From Clostridiales bacterium (lineage in GTDB: Bacteria; Bacillota; Clostridia; Monoglobales; Monoglobaceae): a DNA stretch of 9,541 nucleotides. Below the pieces are notes generated by a model. That model had not been told where the DNA came from, ran no database searches, and saw only the letters and a list, made by a program, of their open reading frames with translations. Shown in pieces: positions 1-6,813 of the stretch (position 1 is its first letter; each line of letters opens with the position of its first letter). The translations under genes were made by a program, and so were the position numbers. Location of the stretch: assembly GCA_016303265.1 (NCBI GenBank), contig JAEDLZ010000054.1, positions 1 through 9,541 of the forward strand, read 5' to 3'.

Positions 1-326
1 AGGAAATTATTTCGGTAACAGCTTATGCCTTGCTTCCGTTTATTTTAACAAAATTTATCTGCGTTATCCTTTCAAATATTCTTCTTGAAAATGAAGGCGC
101 GTTTATTACGGTTATCGGCGCTTTGGGTATTATCTGGTCGCTGATTATACTGATTCTCGGATTGATGACCGTTCATCAGTATTCTTTTTCCAAGACCCTG
201 CTGTTTATGGCGGTAACGGTATTCGGAATGGCGGTTATTTTATTCCTTATCGTTTTGTTCTTTACACTGATGCAGCAAACTTACAGCTTTGTATCGTCGG
301 TTATTCAGGAAGCAATGCTGAAATAA
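1..326 (+). CDS. YIP1-family integral membrane protein, C-terminal part (5' end outside the window)
   Basis: The frame is open from base 3 and stops with TAA at 324-326, giving about 107 residues of a truncated gene. A TTG at 30 could be read as a start, but the frame continues upstream without a stop and in the same hydrophobic style, so this is a continuing gene. Three to four membrane segments are visible, around ALLPFILTKFICVIL, the stretch ending in LGLMTVHQYSFSK, and a long Phe/Leu/Ile-rich helix near the end. The pattern 'TAY-LLP-', then 'GLMTVHQYS--KT', then a last helix followed by a short polar tail matches the C-terminal half of YIP1-domain proteins as I remember them. Such proteins are often encoded beside DUF5696 proteins and sugar ABC permeases in Clostridia and Paenibacillus, which fits here. 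The role is unknown; a membrane accessory to the importer is inference. Confidence 0.7.
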   Translation, partial: EIISVTAYALLPFILTKFICVILSNILLENEGAFITVIGALGIIWSLIILILGLMTVHQYSFSKTLLFMAVTVFGMAVILFLIVLFFTLMQQTYSFVSSVIQEAMLK

Positions 327-344
327 AGCAATATGATTTAAAAA

Positions 345-351
345 AAGAGGT
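345..351 (+). promoter_or_regulatory. Ribosome binding site of the DUF5696 gene
   Basis: AAGAGGT lies 9 bases before the ATG at 361. It supports that start and follows the YIP1-family stop by only 18 bases, so the two genes are probably on one transcript. Confidence 0.6.
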
Positions 352-360
352 ACCTGATAT

Positions 361-2679
361 ATGGCTGCACATTTCAAAAAAATTATCATAAGTGCCGTTC
401 TCAGCCTGTCAACCGTTGCCTTAACGGTTTTTTATCCGTTTTCCGCAAGCGGAAGTCCGACTGTGAACGCTCAGACGCAGGAAAGCTTTTCAGCCGCCGC
501 GGTAAGCGGGGGAGAGCTGCCGATTCAGCCGGGGGTGACCGCGGAAACCCCCGAATACGATTTCGCTTTCTATCAAAAGGCGGCGGAAAACGAGGACGCA
601 GTATTGTACGCCGATTTGAGGAACGGATATTTCGCTTTGAAAAACAAGGGCAGCGGAAAAGTCTGGTACAGCGTGCCGAATGATATGCTTACCGATGAGA
701 TAACGACAGGCGCTAAGCGCTCGGAAATTTTTTCTCAAATTGTTTTGAATTATGTATTTGCGGACGGTCAGTATGAAATTACGGGCGCACAGCATGCCGA
801 CAGTTATACCTCCTGCGTAATGGCTCAGGGCGGTATTTCGGCGGAGATTTTGGATAACGGGCTTCGCGTCACATATAATTTTGAAGATATAGGCGTTGTT
901 CTTCCGGTTGAGTACACGCTTGAAAAGGATTATCTTGCTGTCACAATAGTCAGAGAGCAAATCAAAATCAGTGATGGCTGTATTTTAATGGGCATAAATG
1001 TTTTACCCTCCTTCGGTGCTGGAAATTCGAAGGACGAGGGCTGGCTGTTTGTTCCTGACGGCTCCGGTGCCGTTGTCAGCTTCAATAACGGCGTAAAAAC
1101 CTCGAATAAGTATGATAAATATGTTTACTGCGATGAGCTTGCGGTTCCTAAGGAAACAAGCAGGGTCCACGAAGATAACATATTGCTTCCCGTCTTTGCC
1201 ACAAGGGTGGGGAGCGACAGCCTTACAGGAATTATAACAAGCGGCGACGCGGCTGCGTCTATCGCCTATTTCAACGGAAACAGCGACTGTGCTTACAATT
1301 GTATCAGCAGCGTAGTTCATTTTCTGAATTTCGCACAGCGCGAAAATATTATCAAGAATAAGACTTCCTCTAAAATTTCCACCGCCGATTATAATTTAGA
1401 AAAATATCAGGTACGTTATTATATGGCTTCGGGAGAAAAAGCCGATATAGCTGGAATCGCTAGCGAATACCGCGATTATCTTGAGAAAGAAAAGGGCTTT
1501 TCGGGAAGCGCGGCAGAGCCAACCTTCAATCTAAGCCTTTACGGATTTATTGAAACACAAGCTTCTTTCCTCGGTATTCCGTATACCAAGCATAAGGTTT
1601 TGACTACCGTAGGGCAGGCGATGTCGATTTTGGACAAATTGGCAGAAAAAGGCGTTGACAGCGTTACGGTTAAATATATAGGCTGGAGCAATTCGGGTGT
1701 AGATAATAAAAAAATTCCTTCTTCCGCAAAGGTGAGCGGAAAAATCGGAAGTATTTCCGATTTTCAAAAGCTTGCGCAGCGCGTTGCCGATAACGGCGGC
1801 ACGCTCTATCCCGAGGTGGATCTTCTGCGCTACACCGAGAGCGGAAACGGTGTTTTAAAAACACGCGACAGTATAAAAACGCCCTTTCAGGTTATCTCTG
1901 CAATGAATTCATATTTACCCTCAAATTTTGAGGTCAATACCAAGGCGTCATCCTTTTGTTTGCTCACGCCTAAAAAGATTTCAAAGTATTCGGGTAACTA
2001 TCTGAAGTCTTACCGAACGCTTGATTTGAAAGCAATTTCTCTTTCGACTATCGGACAGCTGACTTATTCGGATTTTTCAAACAAAAACTCATTTAACCGC
2101 GCAGGTCTGCCTGATATTTACGATGAAATTCTCTCCGAGTATCGCAAAGCGGGCATCACAACGGCTTTCACAAATGCCAATGCATATACCTTTGCTTATG
2201 CGGACCGTGTTTTTGAAGCGCCTGTTCAATCAAGCGGCTTTGACAGCTTCGATTATGATGTTCCGTTTTATCAGATGGTACTGCACGGAAAGGTTAATAT
2301 GACCTCTCCCGCTATTATTCAGTCGGCAAATCCGCTCTCTGTTTATTTAAAGAGCGTCGAGTACGGAATGGAACTGCTTTACAACGGCATTTATGCCGAT
2401 TCCTCGGCTTTGACCGGAACTGCGTTTGATTATCTCTATAGCTCTGATTACGGTCTGTGGATTGACGACGCTGCCGAGAAATACGCAGAATATTCGCCGC
2501 TTCAGAAACTGATATACAACAGCGAAATAATATCTAACACAAAAATAGCCGAGGGTGTTAAAAAAACAGTTTATCAAAACGGCGTAACGGTGTACGTCAA
2601 TTATAATGATGAAACCGTGACCGCAGAAAATATTAAAATAGAGCCGCAAAGCTTTGCTTATAGGGAGGCGAAAAGATGA
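361..2679 (+). CDS. Exported DUF5696-type protein of a sugar ABC importer locus
   Basis: A 772-residue protein with an N-terminal export signal (residues 1 to about 36: Lys-Lys at 6-7, then a hydrophobic core). There is no lipobox cysteine and no C-terminal anchor, so it is either released or held by an uncleaved signal helix. Residues about 60-380 look like a beta-rich domain and contain the motif V231-P-D-G-S-G-A, followed by a Tyr-rich 'KYDKYVY' stretch; this is typical of the DUF5696 proteins I recall. Residues about 395-720 look like a (beta/alpha) barrel: helix-strand units such as G431-VDSVTVKYIGW-SNSG and G480-TLYPEVDLL resemble the strand ends of glycosidase barrels. The function of the family is unknown to me; a glycan-binding or glycosidase-like role is inference from the barrel look and from the neighbours. 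The gene ends in an ATGA overlap with the first permease, so translation is probably coupled. Assignment is from memory of the family, not a search. Confidence 0.72.
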   Translation: MAAHFKKIIISAVLSLSTVALTVFYPFSASGSPTVNAQTQESFSAAAVSGGELPIQPGVTAETPEYDFAFYQKAAENEDAVLYADLRNGYFALKNKGSGKVWYSVPNDMLTDEITTGAKRSEIFSQIVLNYVFADGQYEITGAQHADSYTSCVMAQGGISAEILDNGLRVTYNFEDIGVVLPVEYTLEKDYLAVTIVREQIKISDGCILMGINVLPSFGAGNSKDEGWLFVPDGSGAVVSFNNGVKTSNKYDKYVYCDELAVPKETSRVHEDNILLPVFATRVGSDSLTGIITSGDAAASIAYFNGNSDCAYNCISSVVHFLNFAQRENIIKNKTSSKISTADYNLEKYQVRYYMASGEKADIAGIASEYRDYLEKEKGFSGSAAEPTFNLSLYGFIETQASFLGIPYTKHKVLTTVGQAMSILDKLAEKGVDSVTVKYIGWSNSGVDNKKIPSSAKVSGKIGSISDFQKLAQRVADNGGTLYPEVDLLRYTESGNGVLKTRDSIKTPFQVISAMNSYLPSNFEVNTKASSFCLLTPKKISKYSGNYLKSYRTLDLKAISLSTIGQLTYSDFSNKNSFNRAGLPDIYDEILSEYRKAGITTAFTNANAYTFAYADRVFEAPVQSSGFDSFDYDVPFYQMVLHGKVNMTSPAIIQSANPLSVYLKSVEYGMELLYNGIYADSSALTGTAFDYLYSSDYGLWIDDAAEKYAEYSPLQKLIYNSEIISNTKIAEGVKKTVYQNGVTVYVNYNDETVTAENIKIEPQSFAYREAKR

Positions 2680-3575
2680 AAAAAAGATTTCGGATGTCGC
2701 TGACTGCAAGAAGCGCATGGACAGGAAGGGCATTTGTTCTGCTGTTCTATATAGGTTTTATTTTCTTCTTCCTCGCGCCGCTGATTCAATCAATCCGCTT
2801 TTCTTTTTCCAACGTCACCATAAGCTCAGAGGGTTATCAGACCGAGTGGATAGGCTGGAAAAATTATATTGACAATTTCACCGGAAGCGCTACTTTCATC
2901 GGCAATCTTCAGGCATCCTTGCTTCAGATGCTCTGGAAATTACCCGTCATTCTGATTTCAAGCCTGTTTTTAGCCATTTTACTTAATCAGAAATTCCGCG
3001 GCAGAACCTTTATCCGCGCGGTCTTCTTTCTGCCCGCGATTGTAGCTTCGGGAATCGTTATCACAATTATTAAAAACGATAATCTCGCCGCAAGCGTGCT
3101 TACAGGCAATATGATTTCCTCAGGCTCTGTATTCAAAAGCGATTTTCTCGGAAATTTTTTGTCCGAGCTGGGACTCGGAGAGAAGATAAGCGGATATGCG
3201 ACGATGATTTCCAACCAAATGTTTGATTCACTTTGGCTCACGGGAATACAGATGATTATATTTCTTGCAGGTCTGCAAAGTATTCCGAGTCAGTTGTATG
3301 AGGTTTCGGCTATTGAGGGGGCGACAGCATGGGAGAATTTTTGGATGATTACCATTCCGATGCTGATGCCGATTATACTGGTAAATACGGTTTACACTAT
3401 TGTTGACACCTTTACCGACAACAGCAACGCAGTTATGCAGCAGGTGCTTTTGAACGTTAAGAATGTCAATCTCGGTTGGGCATCCTCAATGGCATGGACT
3501 TATTTCGCCATTATCGGCGTTATACTGGCAATTATACTGTTCATTTTTTCTTCGATGAACAAAGAGCCGAAATAA
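2676..3575 (+). CDS. CUT1-type carbohydrate ABC transporter permease (MalF/UgpA/LplB-like)
   Basis: A 299-residue inner-membrane protein, one half of the transmembrane channel of a sugar importer. Six membrane segments can be placed at about 19-40, 82-103, 112-132, 183-203, 228-246 and 272-291. Between segments 4 and 5 lies the cytoplasmic EAA loop that contacts the ATPase: E209-V-S-A-I-E-G-A, followed by F222 and IPMLMP at 227-232, matching the family pattern EAAxxDGAxxxxxFxxIxxPxxxP with Glu for Asp. The start ATG at 2676 overlaps the stop of the DUF5696 gene and has AGGGAGGCG at 2662-2670. Length and segment number are those of a short MalF-class partner without a large periplasmic loop. 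The next gene encodes the second permease. The sugar specificity cannot be read from it. Confidence 0.93.
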   Translation: MKKRFRMSLTARSAWTGRAFVLLFYIGFIFFFLAPLIQSIRFSFSNVTISSEGYQTEWIGWKNYIDNFTGSATFIGNLQASLLQMLWKLPVILISSLFLAILLNQKFRGRTFIRAVFFLPAIVASGIVITIIKNDNLAASVLTGNMISSGSVFKSDFLGNFLSELGLGEKISGYATMISNQMFDSLWLTGIQMIIFLAGLQSIPSQLYEVSAIEGATAWENFWMITIPMLMPIILVNTVYTIVDTFTDNSNAVMQQVLLNVKNVNLGWASSMAWTYFAIIGVILAIILFIFSSMNKEPK

Positions 3576-3580
3576 TATGA

Positions 3581-3588
3581 AAGGATGT
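3581..3588 (+). promoter_or_regulatory. Ribosome binding site of the second permease gene
   Basis: AAGGATGT followed by GAT closely resembles the AAGGAGGTGAT consensus and sits 6 bases before the ATG at 3595, which decides that start over the in-frame ATG at 3610. Confidence 0.55.
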
Positions 3589-3594
3589 GATTAG

Positions 3595-4578
3595 ATGCGG
3601 CAATCGTATATGAATTCTAAACAGCATAGGTCGTATGTCTTTAAACGGAAATTTTCCTCCGCCTTAGTCAAAACATTTCGGACTCTGTTTTTTATCGGTT
3701 TAGTGTATTTATTCATTTTTCCTTTGCTTTATCTGTTTGTTACCGCCTTTCAAAGCGCGGATTCAATCAATAACCCGAATGTTATGTGGATTCCCGATTC
3801 ACTTACGCTTGAAAGTATGAAAACGGCGCTGGAGGTTTTGGATTACGGAAAATCCGTTTTCCTTTCGGCGGTTATTTCGGTCGGAAGCACGGCGGCGGCG
3901 CTTTTCTCCTGCTCATTGGTGGGCTACGGTTTTGCAAGGTTCCGCTTTGCGGAGCGAAACCTCGCTTTCGCGCTTGTGATTTTGACGATTATTGTTCCGC
4001 CGCCTGCAATCGTACTTTCCTCCTATGTGAATTTCCGATTTTTTGATTTCGGAGGCTTACTTAAGCTTTTGGCGCCGATAATCGGTTACGATCACGTGAA
4101 TTTAATCGGTTCTCCTCTGACATTTATCCTTCCGTCGCTTTTTGCGTGCGGGCTGAGGTCGGGTCTGTTTATCTTCATTTTCCGCCAGTTTTTTCAGGGA
4201 ATGTCCAAGGATTTGGAGGAGGCGGCGAAAATTGACGGCTGCGGTCCCTTTAAAACCTACTACCGTATCATTGTTCCGTTAGCGGTTCCTGCGTTTATCA
4301 CGGTATTGCTTTTCGGATTTATATGGCATTGGAACGATGTTTTTACTTCATCGATGTATTTTATGGGCGACAATCAGCCTATATCGGTCAAATTAAGCGG
4401 GATTTATGACGCTCTGAGCAAGGCGGATATTTTTATGACAGGCGCTATGACGCAGAGCGAAATGAGAACCTACGCGGCAGCAGGCTGTCTTTTGACGATT
4501 CTGCCACCGCTGGTTATATATATTTTTACTCAAAAGTATTTTACTGAGAGTATTGAAAGAACGGGAATTGTGGGTTAA
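3595..4578 (+). CDS. CUT1-type carbohydrate ABC transporter permease (MalG/UgpE/LacG-like)
   Basis: A 327-residue protein, the second half of the importer channel. Membrane segments fall at about 30-51, 88-113, 123-146, 173-197, 231-247 and 294-313. The EAA loop is canonical: E209-A-A-K-I-D-G-C, then F219, Y223-R-I-I-V-P228, and P232. The MalG-type ending is also present: QKYF followed by a short tail ending TGIVG. The N-terminal 25 residues are polar and positively charged, as usual on the cytoplasmic side. The gap to the first permease is 19 bases, so the two are co-transcribed. No ATP-binding subunit follows; in many Gram-positives a shared MsmX/MalK-type ATPase serves several such importers, which is presumably the case here. 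Confidence 0.94.
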   Translation: MRQSYMNSKQHRSYVFKRKFSSALVKTFRTLFFIGLVYLFIFPLLYLFVTAFQSADSINNPNVMWIPDSLTLESMKTALEVLDYGKSVFLSAVISVGSTAAALFSCSLVGYGFARFRFAERNLAFALVILTIIVPPPAIVLSSYVNFRFFDFGGLLKLLAPIIGYDHVNLIGSPLTFILPSLFACGLRSGLFIFIFRQFFQGMSKDLEEAAKIDGCGPFKTYYRIIVPLAVPAFITVLLFGFIWHWNDVFTSSMYFMGDNQPISVKLSGIYDALSKADIFMTGAMTQSEMRTYAAAGCLLTILPPLVIYIFTQKYFTESIERTGIVG

Positions 4579-4606
4579 TAACCTGCAATGTAATGTATAA
4601 GAGGGG

Positions 4607-4615
4607 TGATATAAT
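4607..4615 (+). promoter_or_regulatory. Candidate extended -10 promoter for the surface-protein gene
   Basis: TGATATAAT is a perfect extended -10 element (TGnTATAAT) in the 89-base gap after the second permease. No good -35 hexamer sits 16-18 bases upstream (AATGTA at 17), but extended -10 promoters can work without one. A transcript would begin near 4622 and leave about 45 bases before the ATG at 4668. No terminator separates it from the permease genes, so it would add to read-through transcription. The overlapping GAGGGGTGAT also looks like a Shine-Dalgarno sequence but has no start codon at a usable distance. Confidence 0.45.
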
Positions 4616-4654
4616 AACAATTTTAACCCATGGCGACCCAAATTTTGAAAAAAT

Positions 4655-4660
4655 AGGAGG
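4655..4660 (+). promoter_or_regulatory. Strong ribosome binding site that fixes the surface-protein start
   Basis: AGGAGG lies 7 bases before the ATG at 4668 and 4 bases before the ATG at 4665. It shows that the in-frame ATG at 4593, which has no ribosome binding site and would add 25 residues before the signal peptide, is not the start. Confidence 0.8.
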
Positions 4661-4667
4661 CTTTATG

Positions 4668-6794
4668 ATGAAAATCAAAATGAAAAAAGTTCTAACAATC
4701 GCACTTTCAGCAGTTATGACCGGCAGCGTGGCTCTTACTGCATTTGCCGGAACAGGTAAAATCGATATCGCAGACAGTGATTCTCCGGTTTACACGAATT
4801 ACATTGTCAACGGTGACTTTTCGGACGGTACCGCAGGCTGGCATCAGGGAACCCGCGCGGGTATCGACGGACTGTTTGACTTTGACGGAGCCGCTCTGCC
4901 TGCCACAAAAGCGGAGTTTGCCACCGCAGTGGGAACTACCGTTACTGACGGAAAAATTGACACGGTTAAAAATGACGGCACCAAGTACACAGGTACTACC
5001 TATAAAAATCCGCTTTGGTCTGTAAAAGATGTTGCCGGAACCGATTTTGACTCGACTTACGGTAAAGCACTTTACAAGAACAACGGTGCAGAAGGCGCTT
5101 TCCGCGATTTTGTGGACGTAGACAGCAATTCAAAATTGGGAGCTTACAGCGGCGTTTATCAGGATATCGAGGGATTAAAGCCCAATACCCGTTATATGCT
5201 CTACTTTGAGGTTGCAACCGAAGAATATAACGCCGAAGGCTCTTCAAACGCGGCTATGGTCAAGGTATATGCAAAAAGTAACGGTCTGGTAACAGACTTT
5301 ACAGCCAACAACAACGGTAATGCTCAAGGCGATTCAAAATTGCTTGATGAAAACAAGTGCTCAACCAATACTCCTTGGACATGGACCGCTTTCCGTAAGG
5401 AATTTACTACCACAGCGAAAGAGGGTGAGGTTTACCGTCTCTGGCTGCAGGCAGGTAACACTTATTTTGACAACTTCACATTAGTTGAAGCTCCGATGAG
5501 TATGAATCTGCTTACAAACGGCGATTTCGAGGATACCAAGGGTGTTACGGGAACAGATATCAAAGACGGCAGATCGGTTACAAAGCTCGGTGCCGCAGGT
5601 TGGACTCCTACCACCAGACTTAACGAAACCGATAAGTACACATGGGCTACAACAAGAATGTTCAATGTTGTTAAGGATGCGTCTGACGCACATTCGGGAA
5701 GCACCTATATTTCTTATGCGTTGGATCAGCAGTTCTCCGATTATGTTGACGCTTTGCCCGGTATGGAAAATCGCGGCAGATACACCGGTTTCGCACAGGA
5801 CATTACAGTAAATGCAAATAAAGCATATACACTTTCATTCTGGTTTAGAAACGAGGGCGTAGCCGCCGCTAATGTAAAGGTGGTTGACGTGGCAGCGCTT
5901 GATCCCGGTAACAGCTCGGATACCAAGAAATTTGTAGATGAGCAGAAGGTTTCAACTCCGGGCGAGTGGACATATTTTGAAAAGACCTTTACACTCGATA
6001 CTATCAATTACACAGATCCCTATACACCCGCTGTTGACGAGAACGGCAATATGACCGTGCGCGTTTACATTCAGGGTAATATGGGTACTGATATGTGGTG
6101 CGATTATGATGATATCGCGCTTTATGAGGCTGTAGGAGCATCCTTTAAAGATACAGCCACGGGCGTATCGGTTGACATTTTAAGAAGCAGCCCCTACGAT
6201 TATTTCGCGGTTAGAGATGAACAGAGCGGCGCAGTAACTGTAAATGATGTTCCTGCTTCGATGACTGTTACTAACACTAACGATATCTTCAGCATCAGCT
6301 TTACAGATGCCGACGGCGAGTATGACATTACCGGCAGAAAGGTAAAAATTTCTCTGCCGAGAGCTGAAAGCGGTACGCTTAAGTATTATGACAGCGCTGA
6401 CGAGACATGGTATGATGTTGATGCCAACGATGTTGTTGCAGTAGGCGATAACGATGTATTTACGATTGAAAGCGTAGACACGCTTAAATTCTCTTATGCC
6501 GCGAACCCCGGTGAAACAGGCGGCGATACCCCGACCCCCGGCGGTGACACCCCGAGCTCCGGCGGAGATACTCCGAACCCCGGCAACGGTGACAACAATA
6601 ATACCGGCAGTGAAAATACCCAGAACACCGGCAACGGAAATGCTCAGAATACCGGCAGTTCTAATGCTACAACCGGCGCGGGCAGCACAACATCACCCCA
6701 AACCGATGATTCGGCAACACCAGTTGCACTTGCAGTTTCAGCATTTGTTGCGGTTGCGGCAGTTGTGGTATTAAAGAAAAAATTAGCTGTCTGA
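4668..6794 (+). CDS. Cell-surface glycan-binding protein: two CBM4/9-like modules, stalk domain, sorting-like C-terminal anchor
   Basis: A 708-residue protein (one more if the ATG at 4665 is used). Signal peptide: Lys-rich start, hydrophobic core, likely cleavage after A25-F-A27. Module 1 (about 46-276) opens with N48-G-D-F-S-D-G-T-A-G-W and closes with Y266-F-D-N-F-T-L-V-E-A. Module 2 (about 282-488) opens with N284-G-D-F-E-D and closes with W477-C-D-Y-D-D-I-A-L-Y. This open/close signature is that of CBM4/9-like carbohydrate-binding jelly rolls. Residues about 490-617 form a third beta domain with FTDADGEYDITGRKVKISLP, resembling stalk domains of clostridial surface proteins. A low-complexity linker follows (three GGDTPxx units from 618, then Asn/Thr/Gly-rich). 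The end has S676-P-Q-T-D-D, a hydrophobic helix at about 684-703, and KKKLAV: a sorting-signal layout with Asp where Gly is usual. No catalytic domain is visible. The likely job is to hold a polysaccharide at the surface for the importer; the ligand is unknown. Confidence 0.82.
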   Translation: MKIKMKKVLTIALSAVMTGSVALTAFAGTGKIDIADSDSPVYTNYIVNGDFSDGTAGWHQGTRAGIDGLFDFDGAALPATKAEFATAVGTTVTDGKIDTVKNDGTKYTGTTYKNPLWSVKDVAGTDFDSTYGKALYKNNGAEGAFRDFVDVDSNSKLGAYSGVYQDIEGLKPNTRYMLYFEVATEEYNAEGSSNAAMVKVYAKSNGLVTDFTANNNGNAQGDSKLLDENKCSTNTPWTWTAFRKEFTTTAKEGEVYRLWLQAGNTYFDNFTLVEAPMSMNLLTNGDFEDTKGVTGTDIKDGRSVTKLGAAGWTPTTRLNETDKYTWATTRMFNVVKDASDAHSGSTYISYALDQQFSDYVDALPGMENRGRYTGFAQDITVNANKAYTLSFWFRNEGVAAANVKVVDVAALDPGNSSDTKKFVDEQKVSTPGEWTYFEKTFTLDTINYTDPYTPAVDENGNMTVRVYIQGNMGTDMWCDYDDIALYEAVGASFKDTATGVSVDILRSSPYDYFAVRDEQSGAVTVNDVPASMTVTNTNDIFSISFTDADGEYDITGRKVKISLPRAESGTLKYYDSADETWYDVDANDVVAVGDNDVFTIESVDTLKFSYAANPGETGGDTPTPGGDTPSSGGDTPNPGNGDNNNTGSENTQNTGNGNAQNTGSSNATTGAGSTTSPQTDDSATPVALAVSAFVAVAAVVVLKKKLAV
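6519..6581 (+). repeat. Three tandem 21-bp units coding GGDTPTP / GGDTPSS / GGDTPNP
   Basis: Three consecutive seven-codon units begin at 6519, 6540 and 6561, each starting Gly-Gly-Asp-Thr-Pro. The bases differ mainly at third codon positions, so the units are kept at the protein level. They open the flexible wall-spanning linker of the surface protein and are followed by a looser Asn-Thr-Gly-rich repeat (NTG, QNTG) to about 6690. Unit number could vary between strains. Confidence 0.8.
6693..6782 (+). other. Sorting-signal-like C-terminus (SPQTDD, hydrophobic helix, Lys tail) within the surface protein
   Basis: The codons read S-P-Q-T-D-D, then Ser-Ala-Thr, a hydrophobic run of about 20 residues (PVALAVSAFVAVAAVVVL) and Lys-Lys-Lys. 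This is the three-part layout of LPXTG-type wall-sorting signals. The fifth residue is Asp instead of Gly. It could be an SPxTG-like signal for a clostridial sortase of altered specificity, or simply a membrane anchor with a lost sorting site. No sortase gene is in the window. Confidence 0.55.
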
Positions 6795-6800
6795 TTTAAA

Positions 6801-6808
6801 AGAGGAGA
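6801..6808 (+). promoter_or_regulatory. Ribosome binding site of the solute-binding protein gene
   Basis: AGAGGAGA stands 5 bases before the ATG at 6814 and 6 bases after the preceding stop codon. Another ATG at 6810 is in a different frame and too close to be used. The 19-base gap places the gene in the same transcript as the surface-protein gene. Confidence 0.65.
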
Positions 6809-6813
6809 TATGC

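Noticed and set aside
332..337. TATGAT as a -10 element for the DUF5696 gene
   Set aside because: No -35-like hexamer at 16-18 bases, and the genes are only 34 bases apart, so read-through is the simpler view.
490..1864. Several minus-strand open frames opposite the DUF5696 gene (490-960, 1003-1320, 1531-1767, 1670-1864)
   Set aside because: They lie wholly within a gene of convincing composition, lack good ribosome binding sites, and their translations show no recognisable family features.
2654..2872. Plus-strand 72-residue frame across the DUF5696/permease junction
   Set aside because: It is in another frame of the two coupled genes, and its sequence has no domain character.
4573..4583. 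GGTTA-A-TAACC dyad over the stop codon of the second permease
   Set aside because: The 5-bp arms with a single central base cannot form a hairpin and are short enough to be chance.
4593..4667. In-frame ATG at 4593 that would give a longer, 733-residue surface protein
   Set aside because: It has no ribosome binding site, would place 25 polar residues ahead of a clear signal peptide, and overlaps the promoter candidate. AGGAGG at 4655-4660 points to 4668 (or 4665).
6496..6774. Plus-strand 92-residue Pro/Ala/Arg-rich frame over the linker of the surface protein
   Set aside because: It is an out-of-frame reading of the repetitive Gly/Asp/Thr/Pro linker; repeats keep extra frames open.
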